DNA of 64,000 nucleotides from an uncultured bacterium (GTDB lineage: Bacteria; Cyanobacteriota; Vampirovibrionia; Gastranaerophilales; Gastranaerophilaceae). Location: NCBI GenBank assembly GCA_902475545.1, contig CABRZP010000003.1, forward strand, positions 62,001-126,000, written 5' to 3'. The notes below the pieces were generated by a model. It was not told where the DNA came from. It ran no database searches and worked only from the letters and a program-made list of their open reading frames with translations. The position numbers and the translations under genes were made by a program. Each line of letters begins with the position of its first letter. Position 1 is the first letter of the stretch. Of the stretch, positions 8,122 to 16,175 are shown piece by piece.

Positions 8122-8127
8122 ATTATA
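8122..8127 (-). promoter_or_regulatory. dxr -10 element, leaderless start
   Basis: Minus strand TATAAT, then AAATTT, then the ATG at 8115. The hexamer fills the gap exactly up to the stop codon of the preceding kinase gene. The -35 would lie inside that gene and is not consensus. Confidence 0.55.
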
Positions 8128-9846
8128 TTACAAAAGTTCTTTTTGTATTGTTTTTGTTTCTGCATTTTCAGTTTCGACAGGTAGTGCAAAATGGAAACTT
8201 GAACCTTTTTCTTCTTCACTATCACACCAGATAGTTCCTTTATGTGCTTTTATCAGCTGTTTGGCTATTGGAAGTCCCAATCCGGTACCGCCAACTTTTC
8301 GAGATAAAGAATTTTCAATTTGTGTAAATTTGTCAAATGCTTTTAACAGATTTTCTGATTTAATACCAATACCTTCATCTATGACGCTGACAACTATGTA
8401 ATCACCCTTAAGCTGTTTAATTTCATTTTCAAAATAAGAATTAGTTACTATATCTTTAGAATTTCTTAATTCTGATTTTATAGTAATACTTTTCCCTTTA
8501 GGTGTAAATTTAATAGCATTGGATACGAGATTTGTCAAAACCTGTCCTAGTCTTTGAGAATCTGCGTATATTTCAGGTAAAGTTTCCTGTTCATCTGTTG
8601 TAAATGTTATTTCGTGTTCTTTTGCAACACACTCAAAGTTTGTTTTAACATTTTCAATTACAGAATGAATATTCATCGTTTTATAATTGAAATCCATTTT
8701 TCCGGCTTCAATTTTGTTAATATCAAGAATATCATTTATTATACTTGTTAAATTTTCTACATTTCTTTTTGCCATATCAACAAATTTTACCGCATTTTCT
8801 CCAAGAGTTCCGCAACGTCCACTGGATAATATTGATAGTGCATTTTTTATCGGGGTTAACGGGGTTCTTAATTCATGGGAAACTATCGAAATAAACTCGG
8901 ATTTTACTCTTTCCAGTTTTTCAAGTTCTTCATTTTTTTCTATAATTTCTTTGTATAATCCTGCACTTTTTAATGGCAGTGATACTTGTCTTACTATAGT
9001 ATTGAAATATGCTGCATCATCAGTTGTAAAAGGTTTTTCTTTAAAAATCTCAATACATCCGAAAAATTTATCACCTAAATCTATTGGAGCAAACATATTA
9101 TCATATTGAAAAATAGTAAAAGTAAATTTGTTATTTGGATTTTTTATATTTTTTATTATTTTTAATTTTGTGTCATCTATTTCAAATGGGATATCATTTG
9201 CAGTAAACAGAGATTTATAATTCAAGATTGCACGTAACTTTAGGGCATTCATAATCTCTTCCGAAATATCATATAAGGAATTGATAATTAGTACGGGTTC
9301 ATTTTCAAATCCGAATGATATAGTACATGTCAAATCAAAACTCAAAGATTTATCCAAACCTTCAATCATATAATTTAGCAATTCTTTTGTATCAAGAGTT
9401 CCCGCAAATTGTGAACTTGTGTTGTAAAGGACATTTAGTCTATACAAACTATCTGCAAGATCTTTGTTGCGTATTGACAATTTGTCAATGTTTTCTTTGG
9501 TTTTTAAGCCTGTATTAATTGTTGATACAATAAGATTATCAGTATAGTTATCTAAAATAAATCCGCTTAAATATTTTGCAATTTCATCTTCTATGTCAGA
9601 ACCGTCATATAATAGTATAAGTTGAGCGTTTTCAAGTCTTGCTTTGATTTTTTTTATTAAATTCGGAATATCTAAACCTTGAGTTTTATAGTCAAGAATA
9701 ATAATATCAAGCGATTCAATTTCTATCAAATCAAAAATTGATGTTTGAGTACAACAGGCATTGAAATTGTGAAATTTACCTGAAAATAGTTTTCGATATT
9801 TCTCGATAGCAGAATTATCTTCTGATATTAGTAATATATTCCCCAT
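8128..9846 (-). CDS. Hybrid receiver-GAF-histidine kinase
   Basis: 572 residues. An N-terminal receiver-like domain (about 1-115, ISEDN and IIILDYK acceptor region) is followed by a short helix and a GAF-like sensor (about 145-295). A HisKA domain follows with the acceptor His near residue 322 (VSHELRTPL), then a HATPase domain with N-box (LTNLVSNAIKFTP), G1 (VIDEGIGI), F-box and G2 (GGTGLGLPIAK). No membrane helix, so it is cytoplasmic. GAF domains in such kinases bind small molecules or chromophores; no chromophore Cys was identified. The mRNA is predicted to be leaderless. The domain order (receiver first) suggests it is itself a target of another kinase. Confidence 0.88.
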   Translation of the reverse strand: MGNILLISEDNSAIEKYRKLFSGKFHNFNACCTQTSIFDLIEIESLDIIILDYKTQGLDIPNLIKKIKARLENAQLILLYDGSDIEDEIAKYLSGFILDNYTDNLIVSTINTGLKTKENIDKLSIRNKDLADSLYRLNVLYNTSSQFAGTLDTKELLNYMIEGLDKSLSFDLTCTISFGFENEPVLIINSLYDISEEIMNALKLRAILNYKSLFTANDIPFEIDDTKLKIIKNIKNPNNKFTFTIFQYDNMFAPIDLGDKFFGCIEIFKEKPFTTDDAAYFNTIVRQVSLPLKSAGLYKEIIEKNEELEKLERVKSEFISIVSHELRTPLTPIKNALSILSSGRCGTLGENAVKFVDMAKRNVENLTSIINDILDINKIEAGKMDFNYKTMNIHSVIENVKTNFECVAKEHEITFTTDEQETLPEIYADSQRLGQVLTNLVSNAIKFTPKGKSITIKSELRNSKDIVTNSYFENEIKQLKGDYIVVSVIDEGIGIKSENLLKAFDKFTQIENSLSRKVGGTGLGLPIAKQLIKAHKGTIWCDSEEEKGSSFHFALPVETENAETKTIQKELL

Positions 9847-9852
9847 AATTTT

Positions 9853-9880
9853 ATTTTAAGTGCAGTATAAAATTTGGCAA
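9853..9880 (-). promoter_or_regulatory. Promoter of the hybrid kinase gene, leaderless
   Basis: Minus strand TTGCCA, 16-nt spacer, TAAAAT, then 6 nt to the ATG at 9846. No ribosome-binding site is present. Confidence 0.65.
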
Positions 9881-10045
9881 GTTAGTAACATTCATACATA
9901 AGTTTTTATAAAAAAAATTTCAGGCATGGTGTAATATTTAAAAATTTAAATCGCTAAAATGTACAGCCAGAGACTTTTTCGCCGTTTGTCTATCCGTATT
10001 TTTACTTACGTAAAACTGCGGACTTTATTTTTTCTAAAAAATCTG

Positions 10046-10155
10046 TATACTAAGAATGTAAACGGTTAAGACTCACGCTCGGAGGCAATAAAAGCCTCTA
10101 AAAGTTAATGTTACTTTTTGATAGCAAAGTTGTTTACCGATTCTCATGGTAGAGG
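10046..10155 (+). ncRNA. Candidate structured 5' leader (cis-regulatory RNA) with its promoter -10
   Basis: The 323-bp gap 9847-10169 has no gene. TATACT at 10046-10051 would start RNA near 10058. The RNA can form a closing stem GTAAAC (10058-10063) with GTTTAC (10132-10137). This encloses a hairpin GGAGGC/GCCTCT (10081-10086 with 10094-10099, AATAAAA loop) and another AAAAGT/ACTTTT (10100-10105 with 10113-10118). The 3' strand of the first hairpin, CCTCT (10095-10099), is also complementary to the ribosome site AGAGG (10151-10155) of the next gene. That would allow an on/off switch (inference). It matches no riboswitch consensus I know. A separate TTTTAC/GTAAAA inverted repeat lies at 10000-10015. 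Confidence 0.4.
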
Positions 10156-10169
10156 AATAGTATATTTTT

Positions 10170-10523
10170 ATGGGATATATTCATTGCTGTGGGGGACTTC
10201 GTAAAACTAGAAGTTTTGTGTTGTCGCCTACGGAAAAATTTGTTATGTGTGAATTGGATTATTTGCCGAAATGTCCCGTGTGTGGGCATACGGTTATCCA
10301 GTTGACAAGGATAGATGATAATAACAACTTGTCATCTATTCGTTATGTTAATAAAGCTGCAAGATTATTTTTGAATAAGTGTAAACCAAAGATTATTTAT
10401 GAACGACGATTTTATGATTATTCAAAACGAAAAGGAGGTTCTTTCTATTTAAACTATAACGAATTTGGTGTTAAGAAAAGGTGTTATTCAAATTTCTCTA
10501 ATCTAAAAATGGGCAAACGATAA
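10170..10523 (+). CDS. Cys-rich zinc-ribbon-like small protein, 117 aa, unrecognised
   Basis: The N-terminal half has a CC pair (HCCGG), another Cys near residue 27 and CPVCGH (about 35-40), together compatible with one structural zinc site. The C-terminal half is rich in Lys/Arg/Tyr (RRFYDYSKRKGG) and could contact nucleic acid. AGAGG precedes the ATG. The gene has its own promoter, its own hairpin-rich leader and a strong terminator, so it is a separate unit just ahead of the phage-like cluster. It may be a regulator of that cluster or an unrelated passenger; no family was recognised. Confidence 0.65.
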   Translation: MGYIHCCGGLRKTRSFVLSPTEKFVMCELDYLPKCPVCGHTVIQLTRIDDNNNLSSIRYVNKAARLFLNKCKPKIIYERRFYDYSKRKGGSFYLNYNEFGVKKRCYSNFSNLKMGKR

Positions 10524-10570
10524 AACTTCAAACTCCCCCTAATCCTTCATTACCCTAATTGTAAACTCAC

Positions 10571-10606
10571 GGGGCTATTGTTGAAAAACAAGCCCCCTTC
10601 TTTTTT
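10571..10606 (+). terminator. Terminator of the zinc-ribbon-like gene
   Basis: GGGGC and TTGTT (split by a 2-nt bulge) pair with AACAA-GCCCC around a GAAA tetraloop, followed by CTTCTTTTTT. It isolates the upstream unit from the phage-like cluster. Confidence 0.85.
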
Positions 10607-10691
10607 ATTAAATCGGGAAATATTATTAAATAATCACGAAAGGGCTTAAGGTAAGATAAAGTTGAGAAAATTAGTGCTAGAAGGAAGGTTG

Positions 10692-10910
10692 ATGAAATTA
10701 TCGAAAAAGGAACATGCTGTTTTGACTTTAATTGCATGCGGTTTTACTGATAAGGAAGTAGCATCTAAACTCAAAATTTCTATAAGAACCGTTCAAACAC
10801 ACATGTCCTCGATAATGTTAAAACTTAATGCCAAAAATAGAGTAAATGCAGTTGTTGTTTATATGCAGCGAAATCCGAAATGGAAGATAGAAGAAAGGTT
10901 AGTTTTATGA
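10692..10910 (+). CDS. LuxR/GerE-type helix-turn-helix regulator, 72 aa
   Basis: The whole protein is one GerE-type DNA-binding domain: 'LSKKEHAVLTLIACGFTDKE' then 'VASKLKISIRTVQTHMSSIM' and 'KLNAKNRVNAVVVYMQ'. There is no receiver or ligand-binding domain. An in-frame TTG lies at 10662, but the ATG at 10692 has AAGGAAGG in front and begins at the domain boundary. Its stop overlaps the next start as ATGA, so it is translationally coupled to the amidase gene. Its position at the head of the cluster suggests a cluster regulator or late-gene activator (inference). Confidence 0.85.
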   Translation: MKLSKKEHAVLTLIACGFTDKEVASKLKISIRTVQTHMSSIMLKLNAKNRVNAVVVYMQRNPKWKIEERLVL

Positions 10911-11407
10911 TTAAACGGATTATTTTACACTGGACGGCAGGAAGGTACTACCCTACACAATTTGAAAAACAGTATTATCATTATTTGATAGACAAAGAGG
11001 GTAAAATTTATAACGGAATTTATAAACCTGAAGATAATGAAAATGTTAACGATGGAAAATATGCAGCACATACAGGCGGTGGAAATACCGGCTCTATTGG
11101 TGTTGCTATGTGTAGCATGTATGGATTTAAGTCGCCATCTTATGTCGGTGATTTTCCGATTACACCTATTCAATTTGAATCTTGTATGGATTTTTGTGCA
11201 GAACTTTGCTCAAAGTATTCGCTAAATATCAGTCAAGAAACTATTATGACTCATTATGAATTTGGTCAGAAAAATCCGAAAACTTCAAGTTTCGGAAAAA
11301 TCGATATAGTTTATCTCCCGCCATACAGTTGGGTAGCTAAAAAAGATATTGGCAGTTTTATACGCTCAAAAATTCGATGGTACGCAGAAAAAAGAATGAA
11401 AGGTTAA
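10907..11407 (+). CDS. Phage-type N-acetylmuramoyl-L-alanine amidase (endolysin)
   Basis: 166 residues forming a single Amidase_2/PGRP-like domain that cuts the amide between MurNAc and the stem peptide. Zinc ligands visible are H8 (IILHWTAG) and the His in MTHYEFG; the third ligand position is probably Asp in GKIDIVYLP. AAHTGGGNTGSIGVAMC is the usual central block. No signal peptide, so release would need the holin-like protein encoded downstream. An earlier in-frame ATG (10880) exists, but 10907 has GAAAGG upstream and ATGA coupling to the regulator gene. Confidence 0.88.
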   Translation: MIKRIILHWTAGRYYPTQFEKQYYHYLIDKEGKIYNGIYKPEDNENVNDGKYAAHTGGGNTGSIGVAMCSMYGFKSPSYVGDFPITPIQFESCMDFCAELCSKYSLNISQETIMTHYEFGQKNPKTSSFGKIDIVYLPPYSWVAKKDIGSFIRSKIRWYAEKRMKG

Positions 11408-11417
11408 AGGTTGTATT

Positions 11418-12938
11418 ATGGATATTAATTATTTTGATTTATCAGGCGGTATAAATCAAGCATCAACAAAAACTGAACTGGGTACAAATGTTAAAACAGT
11501 TTATTGGACAGATTCAAAAAATATTGAAATATATAACAACAGAGGTATTATTAAGCAAAAAGGGAATACATTATTCCTTGAATTACCCGAACCTGAACCT
11601 ATTATCGGGATGCATGAAATGGAGTCTGACAACTCTTTTAAGTTGATAATTATTACAGCTTCCGGCAAAATTTATATCTATAAAGAGGATTCAAATTCTT
11701 TAACCTTGTTAGAAAAAACTTTAACAGGTTCAAATATTAAATTTGCAAATTTCTTACGAGGTATTGTTATTGCAACAGAATCAGATGAAATGTTTTACAT
11801 TAAAGATAATAATGCTTCAGATATTGTTAGCTGCAATTTTAAAGATAAATCCGGTAATATTATATATCCTGACTGTATATGCATTTATAGAGGACGATTG
11901 TGGTGTGCAAAAGAATCCACTGTTTATTATTCTGCACTTGGTACTTATGATAATTTTGAACTTGAAAACGATGCAGGTTACATAAATGATTTTCATACTG
12001 ATACAAATAATATTATTGGAATGCAAAATTATAAAGGCTATCTTGCTATTTATAAAAAAGATAAAGTCTATCTTCTTAGCGGTTCAAACCCAACTGATTT
12101 TGCAGTTACACCTTTTGCAGATAAAGGGACAATTGCAAGTAATTCATTAATAAATGTTGATAATAAACAGTATTTTTTAAGCAACGGAATTTATGCTTTA
12201 GAGCAAGTTGGAGAATTAAATCAAATTCGTCTTGGCGGAGAAATATCAATGGCAATTAAAGATGAGTTTTATAGTTTTGATTCTTCAAAGCTAAAAAATA
12301 CAATAGCACTACATTATCAAAACAAAAGTCAAACATGGTTTTTATTTCCTTATCTTGGTGATAAATATTATCATACTATATGGATAAATGATTATGTAAA
12401 TAAAGCATGGTACAAAAGAGTATTACCGCAGAATATTACAACAGCCTGTAATTTTAATTCTTATATACTTACAGCAGATGATAACGGACGAATTTATAAA
12501 GAAGATTTTGGGACAACCTTTGATGGTAAAAGTATAAACTTTCTTTGGAAATCGCCATTCTTTTCTTTAGGAAATGTGCATCACAGAAAACTGATTGATG
12601 AATTTTACTTTATTCTTGATGATGTGAATGATAACAAATTCAAGTTTTCTGTATTCAAAGATTATGATAGTAATTATTCGGAAGATGAAGAATTTATTAC
12701 CTCAAGACATTATAATCATTTAATTTGGGCTGACAATGAATCACCTGATAAGATTGAATATTGCTGGAGTACCGAAAATAGTGAAGCACCTATTTGGTCA
12801 ATTAATACCGACGTTTTAGAAAAAGCAGAAATTTATGGAAGCTGTTACTCTGTTCAACTTTGTATTGAAGGAGATAATTTTGATGATAACTGTGCTATTA
12901 TCGGCCTTCAATTTAGAGAAATCTATAACGACGACTAA
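11418..12938 (+). CDS. Podovirus tail nozzle/stabilisation-like protein (P22 gp10 / T7 gp12 type)
   Basis: 506 residues, predicted almost wholly beta. Repeated blades have hydrophobic strands ending in Asp/Asn turns ('FKLIIITASGKIYIYKED', 'VYLLSGSNPTDFAV', 'YILTADDNGRIYKED'). The opening FDLSGGINQA and 'RGRLWCAKESTVYYSALGTYDNFE' are typical of the beta-propeller proteins that close the short tail below the adaptor. Family assignment is by pattern only. It follows the amidase after 11 bp and precedes the capsid gene, so a tail-tube role fits its neighbours. Confidence 0.65.
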   Translation: MDINYFDLSGGINQASTKTELGTNVKTVYWTDSKNIEIYNNRGIIKQKGNTLFLELPEPEPIIGMHEMESDNSFKLIIITASGKIYIYKEDSNSLTLLEKTLTGSNIKFANFLRGIVIATESDEMFYIKDNNASDIVSCNFKDKSGNIIYPDCICIYRGRLWCAKESTVYYSALGTYDNFELENDAGYINDFHTDTNNIIGMQNYKGYLAIYKKDKVYLLSGSNPTDFAVTPFADKGTIASNSLINVDNKQYFLSNGIYALEQVGELNQIRLGGEISMAIKDEFYSFDSSKLKNTIALHYQNKSQTWFLFPYLGDKYYHTIWINDYVNKAWYKRVLPQNITTACNFNSYILTADDNGRIYKEDFGTTFDGKSINFLWKSPFFSLGNVHHRKLIDEFYFILDDVNDNKFKFSVFKDYDSNYSEDEEFITSRHYNHLIWADNESPDKIEYCWSTENSEAPIWSINTDVLEKAEIYGSCYSVQLCIEGDNFDDNCAIIGLQFREIYNDD

Positions 12939-13002
12939 TTAAAAATTATTCACCACTCATAACGTTTTGTACAACTATTTGTAAAATGAAAGGAAGAGAA
13001 AA

Positions 13003-13896
13003 ATGACAGATTTTACAACAACTTATGGTGCTTTTATTCCTGAAATTTGGAGTAAAAAGCTGAACAACATGTTAGAAAAAAATTGTGTTATGCTTCAATG
13101 CGTTAACAGAAATTGGGAAGGCGATATCAAACAGCAAGGTGATAAAGTTAAGATTATTACCCCTGCGGATGTTACTGTTTCAACTTTAACTTCCAGTGAT
13201 ATTGCATACTCATCTCTTACTCCGACATCAATGGAATTAGAGATTGATCAGAAAAAATTCTTTGCATTTAAAATTGACGATGTTGCTAAAGTTCAAACAA
13301 ATGGCGATATTATGGAAGCACATCTTAATAATGCGAAAAAAGCAATAGAAGAAGTTCAAGATTCTTATTTACTTGCAATGCACACAAATGTAACTGAAGC
13401 TAACACAGTAGGTTCAGAAGCATCACCAATTACATTAAACAAATCTACTATTTATGAAAACTTTGTCAAATTGTCATTAACATTAAAAAATTCCGATGCT
13501 GTATATGCAGGAGTTCGCCCTTGGGTTGTAATTAACCCTAACATTGAAGCATATTTACTTCAAAGCCCTGAATTTATTAGTGCACATAACGTTGCCGATA
13601 AGACCTTAAGAGAAGGTTCAATTGGCAGAATTGCAGGTATGGATGTACTCGTAAGCACTAATTTAACCGAGGTTAACGGCAAATATTATATTTTAGCAGG
13701 TACTAATGATGCTATTACTTTTGCATCTCAACTTGCTAAGATTGAAAGTTTAAGAGACAAAGATAGCTTTTCAGATTTAGTAAGAGGATTGTATTTGTAT
13801 GGTGCAAAAACAGTTCAACCTAAAGCTTTAGCAAAAATGATTGTTTCAACCACCAGTGCTGCAGATACTTCTTCAGATCCGGACGGGCAGGAATAA
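13003..13896 (+). CDS. Major capsid protein, HK97-fold (P22 coat-like)
   Basis: 297 residues. The N-terminus 'IPEIWSKKLNNMLEKNCVM' leads to a beta region ('GDKVKIITPADV', 'LEIDQKKFFAFKIDD'), a long spine helix ('MEAHLNNAKKAIEEVQDSYLLAMH') and the A-domain block 'RPWVVINPNIEAYLLQ'. It ends with 'REGSIGRIAGMDVLVSTNL'. The last feature, a conserved G-x-I-x-G-x-D-V-x-V-S element, is common in coat proteins. AAAGGAAG precedes the ATG. A very stable hairpin follows the gene. Confidence 0.85.
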   Translation: MTDFTTTYGAFIPEIWSKKLNNMLEKNCVMLQCVNRNWEGDIKQQGDKVKIITPADVTVSTLTSSDIAYSSLTPTSMELEIDQKKFFAFKIDDVAKVQTNGDIMEAHLNNAKKAIEEVQDSYLLAMHTNVTEANTVGSEASPITLNKSTIYENFVKLSLTLKNSDAVYAGVRPWVVINPNIEAYLLQSPEFISAHNVADKTLREGSIGRIAGMDVLVSTNLTEVNGKYYILAGTNDAITFASQLAKIESLRDKDSFSDLVRGLYLYGAKTVQPKALAKMIVSTTSAADTSSDPDGQE

Positions 13897-13914
13897 AGCT
13901 AAGGCTAAATTATT

Positions 13915-13944
13915 GATGTACTCTCATAAAAATGAGAGTACATC
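13915..13944 (+). promoter_or_regulatory. 13-bp perfect hairpin after the capsid gene
   Basis: GATGTACTCTCAT pairs perfectly with its complement around an AAAA loop. There is no T-run after it, so it is not a standard terminator. It could protect the 3' end of capsid mRNA or act as a processing site, raising capsid protein relative to downstream proteins. Confidence 0.7.
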
Positions 13945-13969
13945 ATACTCAAAAGATAGGAGTATCTAA

Positions 13970-14218
13970 ATGTTTGAAAATATAAAAAATAGAATTAAAC
14001 AACTGGCAAAAGATGCGGTTTTTATTGCAGAACAAAAGCTTGGTACAGGTAAAGGACAAGAAAAAAAGAAAATGGCAGTTAATTATATTGTTAACCGTCT
14101 TCCCTTTTCCGGTACTGTCAAAACTATAATTTCACTTCTATTATCAAGTTTTATTGATGATGCTGTAGAAATTGCAGTAACATACTTAAAATCTTTGCCG
14201 GAAAATAAGGAGAATTAA
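13970..14218 (+). CDS. Holin-like small phage protein, 82 aa
   Basis: The layout resembles LLH-type holins: a basic helical N-terminus ('IKQLAKDAVFIAEQKL'), a 'GTGKGQEKKKMAVNYIVNRL' block, then a moderately hydrophobic helix ('TVKTIISLLLSSFIDDAVEIAVTYL', about 49-73) and a charged tail. The AEQKx...G-x-x-KKxxAxxYI pattern is the main evidence. It lies away from the amidase, between the capsid and scaffold-like genes, which is unusual for a holin, so a structural role cannot be excluded. Confidence 0.5.
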   Translation: MFENIKNRIKQLAKDAVFIAEQKLGTGKGQEKKKMAVNYIVNRLPFSGTVKTIISLLLSSFIDDAVEIAVTYLKSLPENKEN

Positions 14219-14222
14219 ATTT

Positions 14223-14879
14223 ATGCAAAATCAATTAAACGGACAATCTATGAATGGTATTTCATCGCCTGCCGTTAATCCGCAGACGAATCTTTCGGCA
14301 AATTATGTCGATATAATTAAACAGCTGGAAATGGCAATAAAATCTGATGTCCAGCGAGTAGTATTTCTTACACAACAAGGTACAATTAATGAAACTCAAG
14401 GACAGGCTCTTTTGACTCAATTGGCTAAAAAAATGGACGAAATTAACAAATGTAAGAATACTATTGGTCAGATTAATCAACCTGTGCAGTCTGTAAATCC
14501 TGCAGTTCAATCACCTATGGATTTATTTAATGCAGAAAAACCGGGCTTTTTTGATGGTCCGGGAAGGGCTGATGTGCTAAATTATATCAAAGATTTGGAT
14601 ATGGATAAAGATGAAATATCAAAAATAGCTCAACTTGTCGAAAATTTAGAAAATTTAGCAGTTGATGGCTATTTGAAAAAATCCGCTCACGAAAAATCAT
14701 TGAATGACGAGAACTATGCTGCCAAAAGTAAATTGACATCTTATGCTCAAAATACTTCCGGAAACAGCGGAATTGATAGGATTTTCACCCGTGAGGATAT
14801 CGGCAGAATGAGTGGCGAAGAATTTGCTAAAAACGAAAAGTTGATAATGGATCAAGTTAAACAGGGGCTTATCAAGTAA
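14223..14879 (+). CDS. Putative scaffolding or minor structural phage protein
   Basis: 218 residues: a Gln/Asn/Pro/Ser-rich N-terminus (1-30), helical segments (about 30-75 and 105-165) and a C-terminal helix-turn-helix-like tail (TREDIGRMSGEEFAKNEKLI, about 188-207). Helical content with a short charged C-terminal domain is what podovirus scaffolding proteins show, and the gene lies close to the capsid gene. It starts 4 bp after the holin-like gene, so the two are coupled. The assignment is contextual; no family was recognised with certainty. Confidence 0.5.
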   Translation: MQNQLNGQSMNGISSPAVNPQTNLSANYVDIIKQLEMAIKSDVQRVVFLTQQGTINETQGQALLTQLAKKMDEINKCKNTIGQINQPVQSVNPAVQSPMDLFNAEKPGFFDGPGRADVLNYIKDLDMDKDEISKIAQLVENLENLAVDGYLKKSAHEKSLNDENYAAKSKLTSYAQNTSGNSGIDRIFTREDIGRMSGEEFAKNEKLIMDQVKQGLIK

Positions 14880-14906
14880 ATTTTTAGCTGACAAAACAAA
14901 AAGTTT

Positions 14907-14945
14907 GGATAGAGGTTAGTTAAAACCTCTATTCGGCTTTTTGTA
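14907..14945 (+). terminator. Intrinsic terminator inside the phage-like cluster
   Basis: An 11-bp stem (14907-14917 with 14924-14934, one G-U pair) around a 6-nt loop, followed by GGCTTTTTG. It would end or attenuate the early part of the cluster (regulator to scaffold) before the adaptor gene. Confidence 0.7.
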
Positions 14946-14960
14946 CAAAAAGGAGATGTG

Positions 14961-15599
14961 ATGAATTTTTTAGAACTTATTAATAAATGTTTATTAGAAT
15001 TAAATTATAAAAGAGTCAGTTCTTTTTCTGAGCTGGTAAAAAACGATCATACAAAGATTAAAAATATTATTAATCTTATTAATAAAGAAATTTGCTTTAT
15101 TGAAAATTGGGATTTCCTATTGCGTAAAACTTCTATAAACTTGCCTAAAGGAGCCTCAGAAGTAAAAAATACTATTAATGGGCGTATTTTATATTTATTT
15201 ATTGATAATAAGAAATACGAATATAGTGAAAATATTGAAAGATTTCTAACCGGTAAAGATGTTTCAGGATTATATTCCTGTTTAGGTGATAAGCTTTTAT
15301 TGCCGGTTTTTGATACTGATAAAACTATAGAAATTGTTTATTATACACATTGTAACATTGTAGATGAGCATGGAAATGAAAAATGCAATTTTGTATCAGA
15401 TAAAGACGAATCATTAATCCCCATGCCTTTTGCTGAACAACTTCTTGTGTATGGAACATGCTTAAGAATGAAAGCTAATCCTCAATATATAAAATTTTCT
15501 TACTGGATGAGCATGTACAAAGAGGCTCTGGCTAATCTGAAATCAAAGTGCTGTATTTCGGCTAAAAGTACTCCTGAGGTTCATTTACACCGTAATTAG
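14961..15599 (+). CDS. Head-tail adaptor-like protein (P22 gp4 / T7 gp11 type)
   Basis: About 212 residues. The N-terminal helices 'FLELINKCLLELNYKRV' and 'KIKNIINLINKEICFIENWDFLLRKTSINL' match the layout of short-tail adaptor proteins ('...in.a..ei...ww.fl....'). Strands and a closing helical pair follow ('PFAEQLLVYGTCLRMKANPQY', 'YWMSMYKEALANLKSKC'). ATG at 14961 with AGGAG 5 nt upstream is preferred to the GTG 3 nt earlier. Recognition is by pattern and position. With the nozzle-like protein it would make a short non-contractile tail. Confidence 0.6.
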   Translation: MNFLELINKCLLELNYKRVSSFSELVKNDHTKIKNIINLINKEICFIENWDFLLRKTSINLPKGASEVKNTINGRILYLFIDNKKYEYSENIERFLTGKDVSGLYSCLGDKLLLPVFDTDKTIEIVYYTHCNIVDEHGNEKCNFVSDKDESLIPMPFAEQLLVYGTCLRMKANPQYIKFSYWMSMYKEALANLKSKCCISAKSTPEVHLHRN

Positions 15600-15726
15600 A
15601 GCAAAAAAAACAGGAAGTCGTTTTCATTCCCCCCTGTTAAGATTTACACTAGCCGAAATATAAATAGCATGTATATTATACAAATTATTTGATAAAAAAA
15701 CAAATTATGATAAGAAATGTAAAGAG

Positions 15727-16161
15727 ATGAAACATTTAACAACACAACAAAAACGCTTTGTATCTGAATATATAAAGTCACTGGATGGTGAATATGCATT
15801 GATACAAGCAGGTTACAAAACAAAAACACCTAAGAGCTTTTCCCAAGAATTACTTTCAAAAGATTATATTGTGAGAGAAATTAATGCACAGCTAAAGTAT
15901 CAGATTAAATCTTTAAATGTACAAAAGGGATATGTTATTCAAAAACTTTTGCAAATTGCTGAATTTTCTTTAGAGGAAGAAGATATTCTGGATAAAGAGG
16001 GTAATTACACAGGCAAGAAAAAACTTAGAGATTCTTCTGCAGGTTTAAAAGCTCTTGAAAGTCTTTGTAAATATTTGGGATTTTCTTCCGGAAATTATGA
16101 TAACAACTATCGGGAAGCTAAAATTATTACTATTTCAAATCTTGATGATGAAAAAATTTAA
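15727..16161 (+). CDS. Terminase small subunit
   Basis: 144 residues. The N-terminal Terminase_2-type DNA-binding region is clear: LTTQQKRFVSEYIKSLDGEYALIQAGYKTKTPKSF, then 'QELLSKDYIVREINAQL'. This is followed by a helical oligomerisation part with 'SSAGLKALESLCKYLGF'. It recognises the packaging site and recruits the large subunit. A 127-bp gap upstream holds an AACAGG/CCTGTT inverted repeat (15611-15639) and no gene. The following small gene starts just downstream. Confidence 0.85.
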   Translation: MKHLTTQQKRFVSEYIKSLDGEYALIQAGYKTKTPKSFSQELLSKDYIVREINAQLKYQIKSLNVQKGYVIQKLLQIAEFSLEEEDILDKEGNYTGKKKLRDSSAGLKALESLCKYLGFSSGNYDNNYREAKIITISNLDDEKI

Positions 16162-16175
16162 TGAAAGGAAAATTT

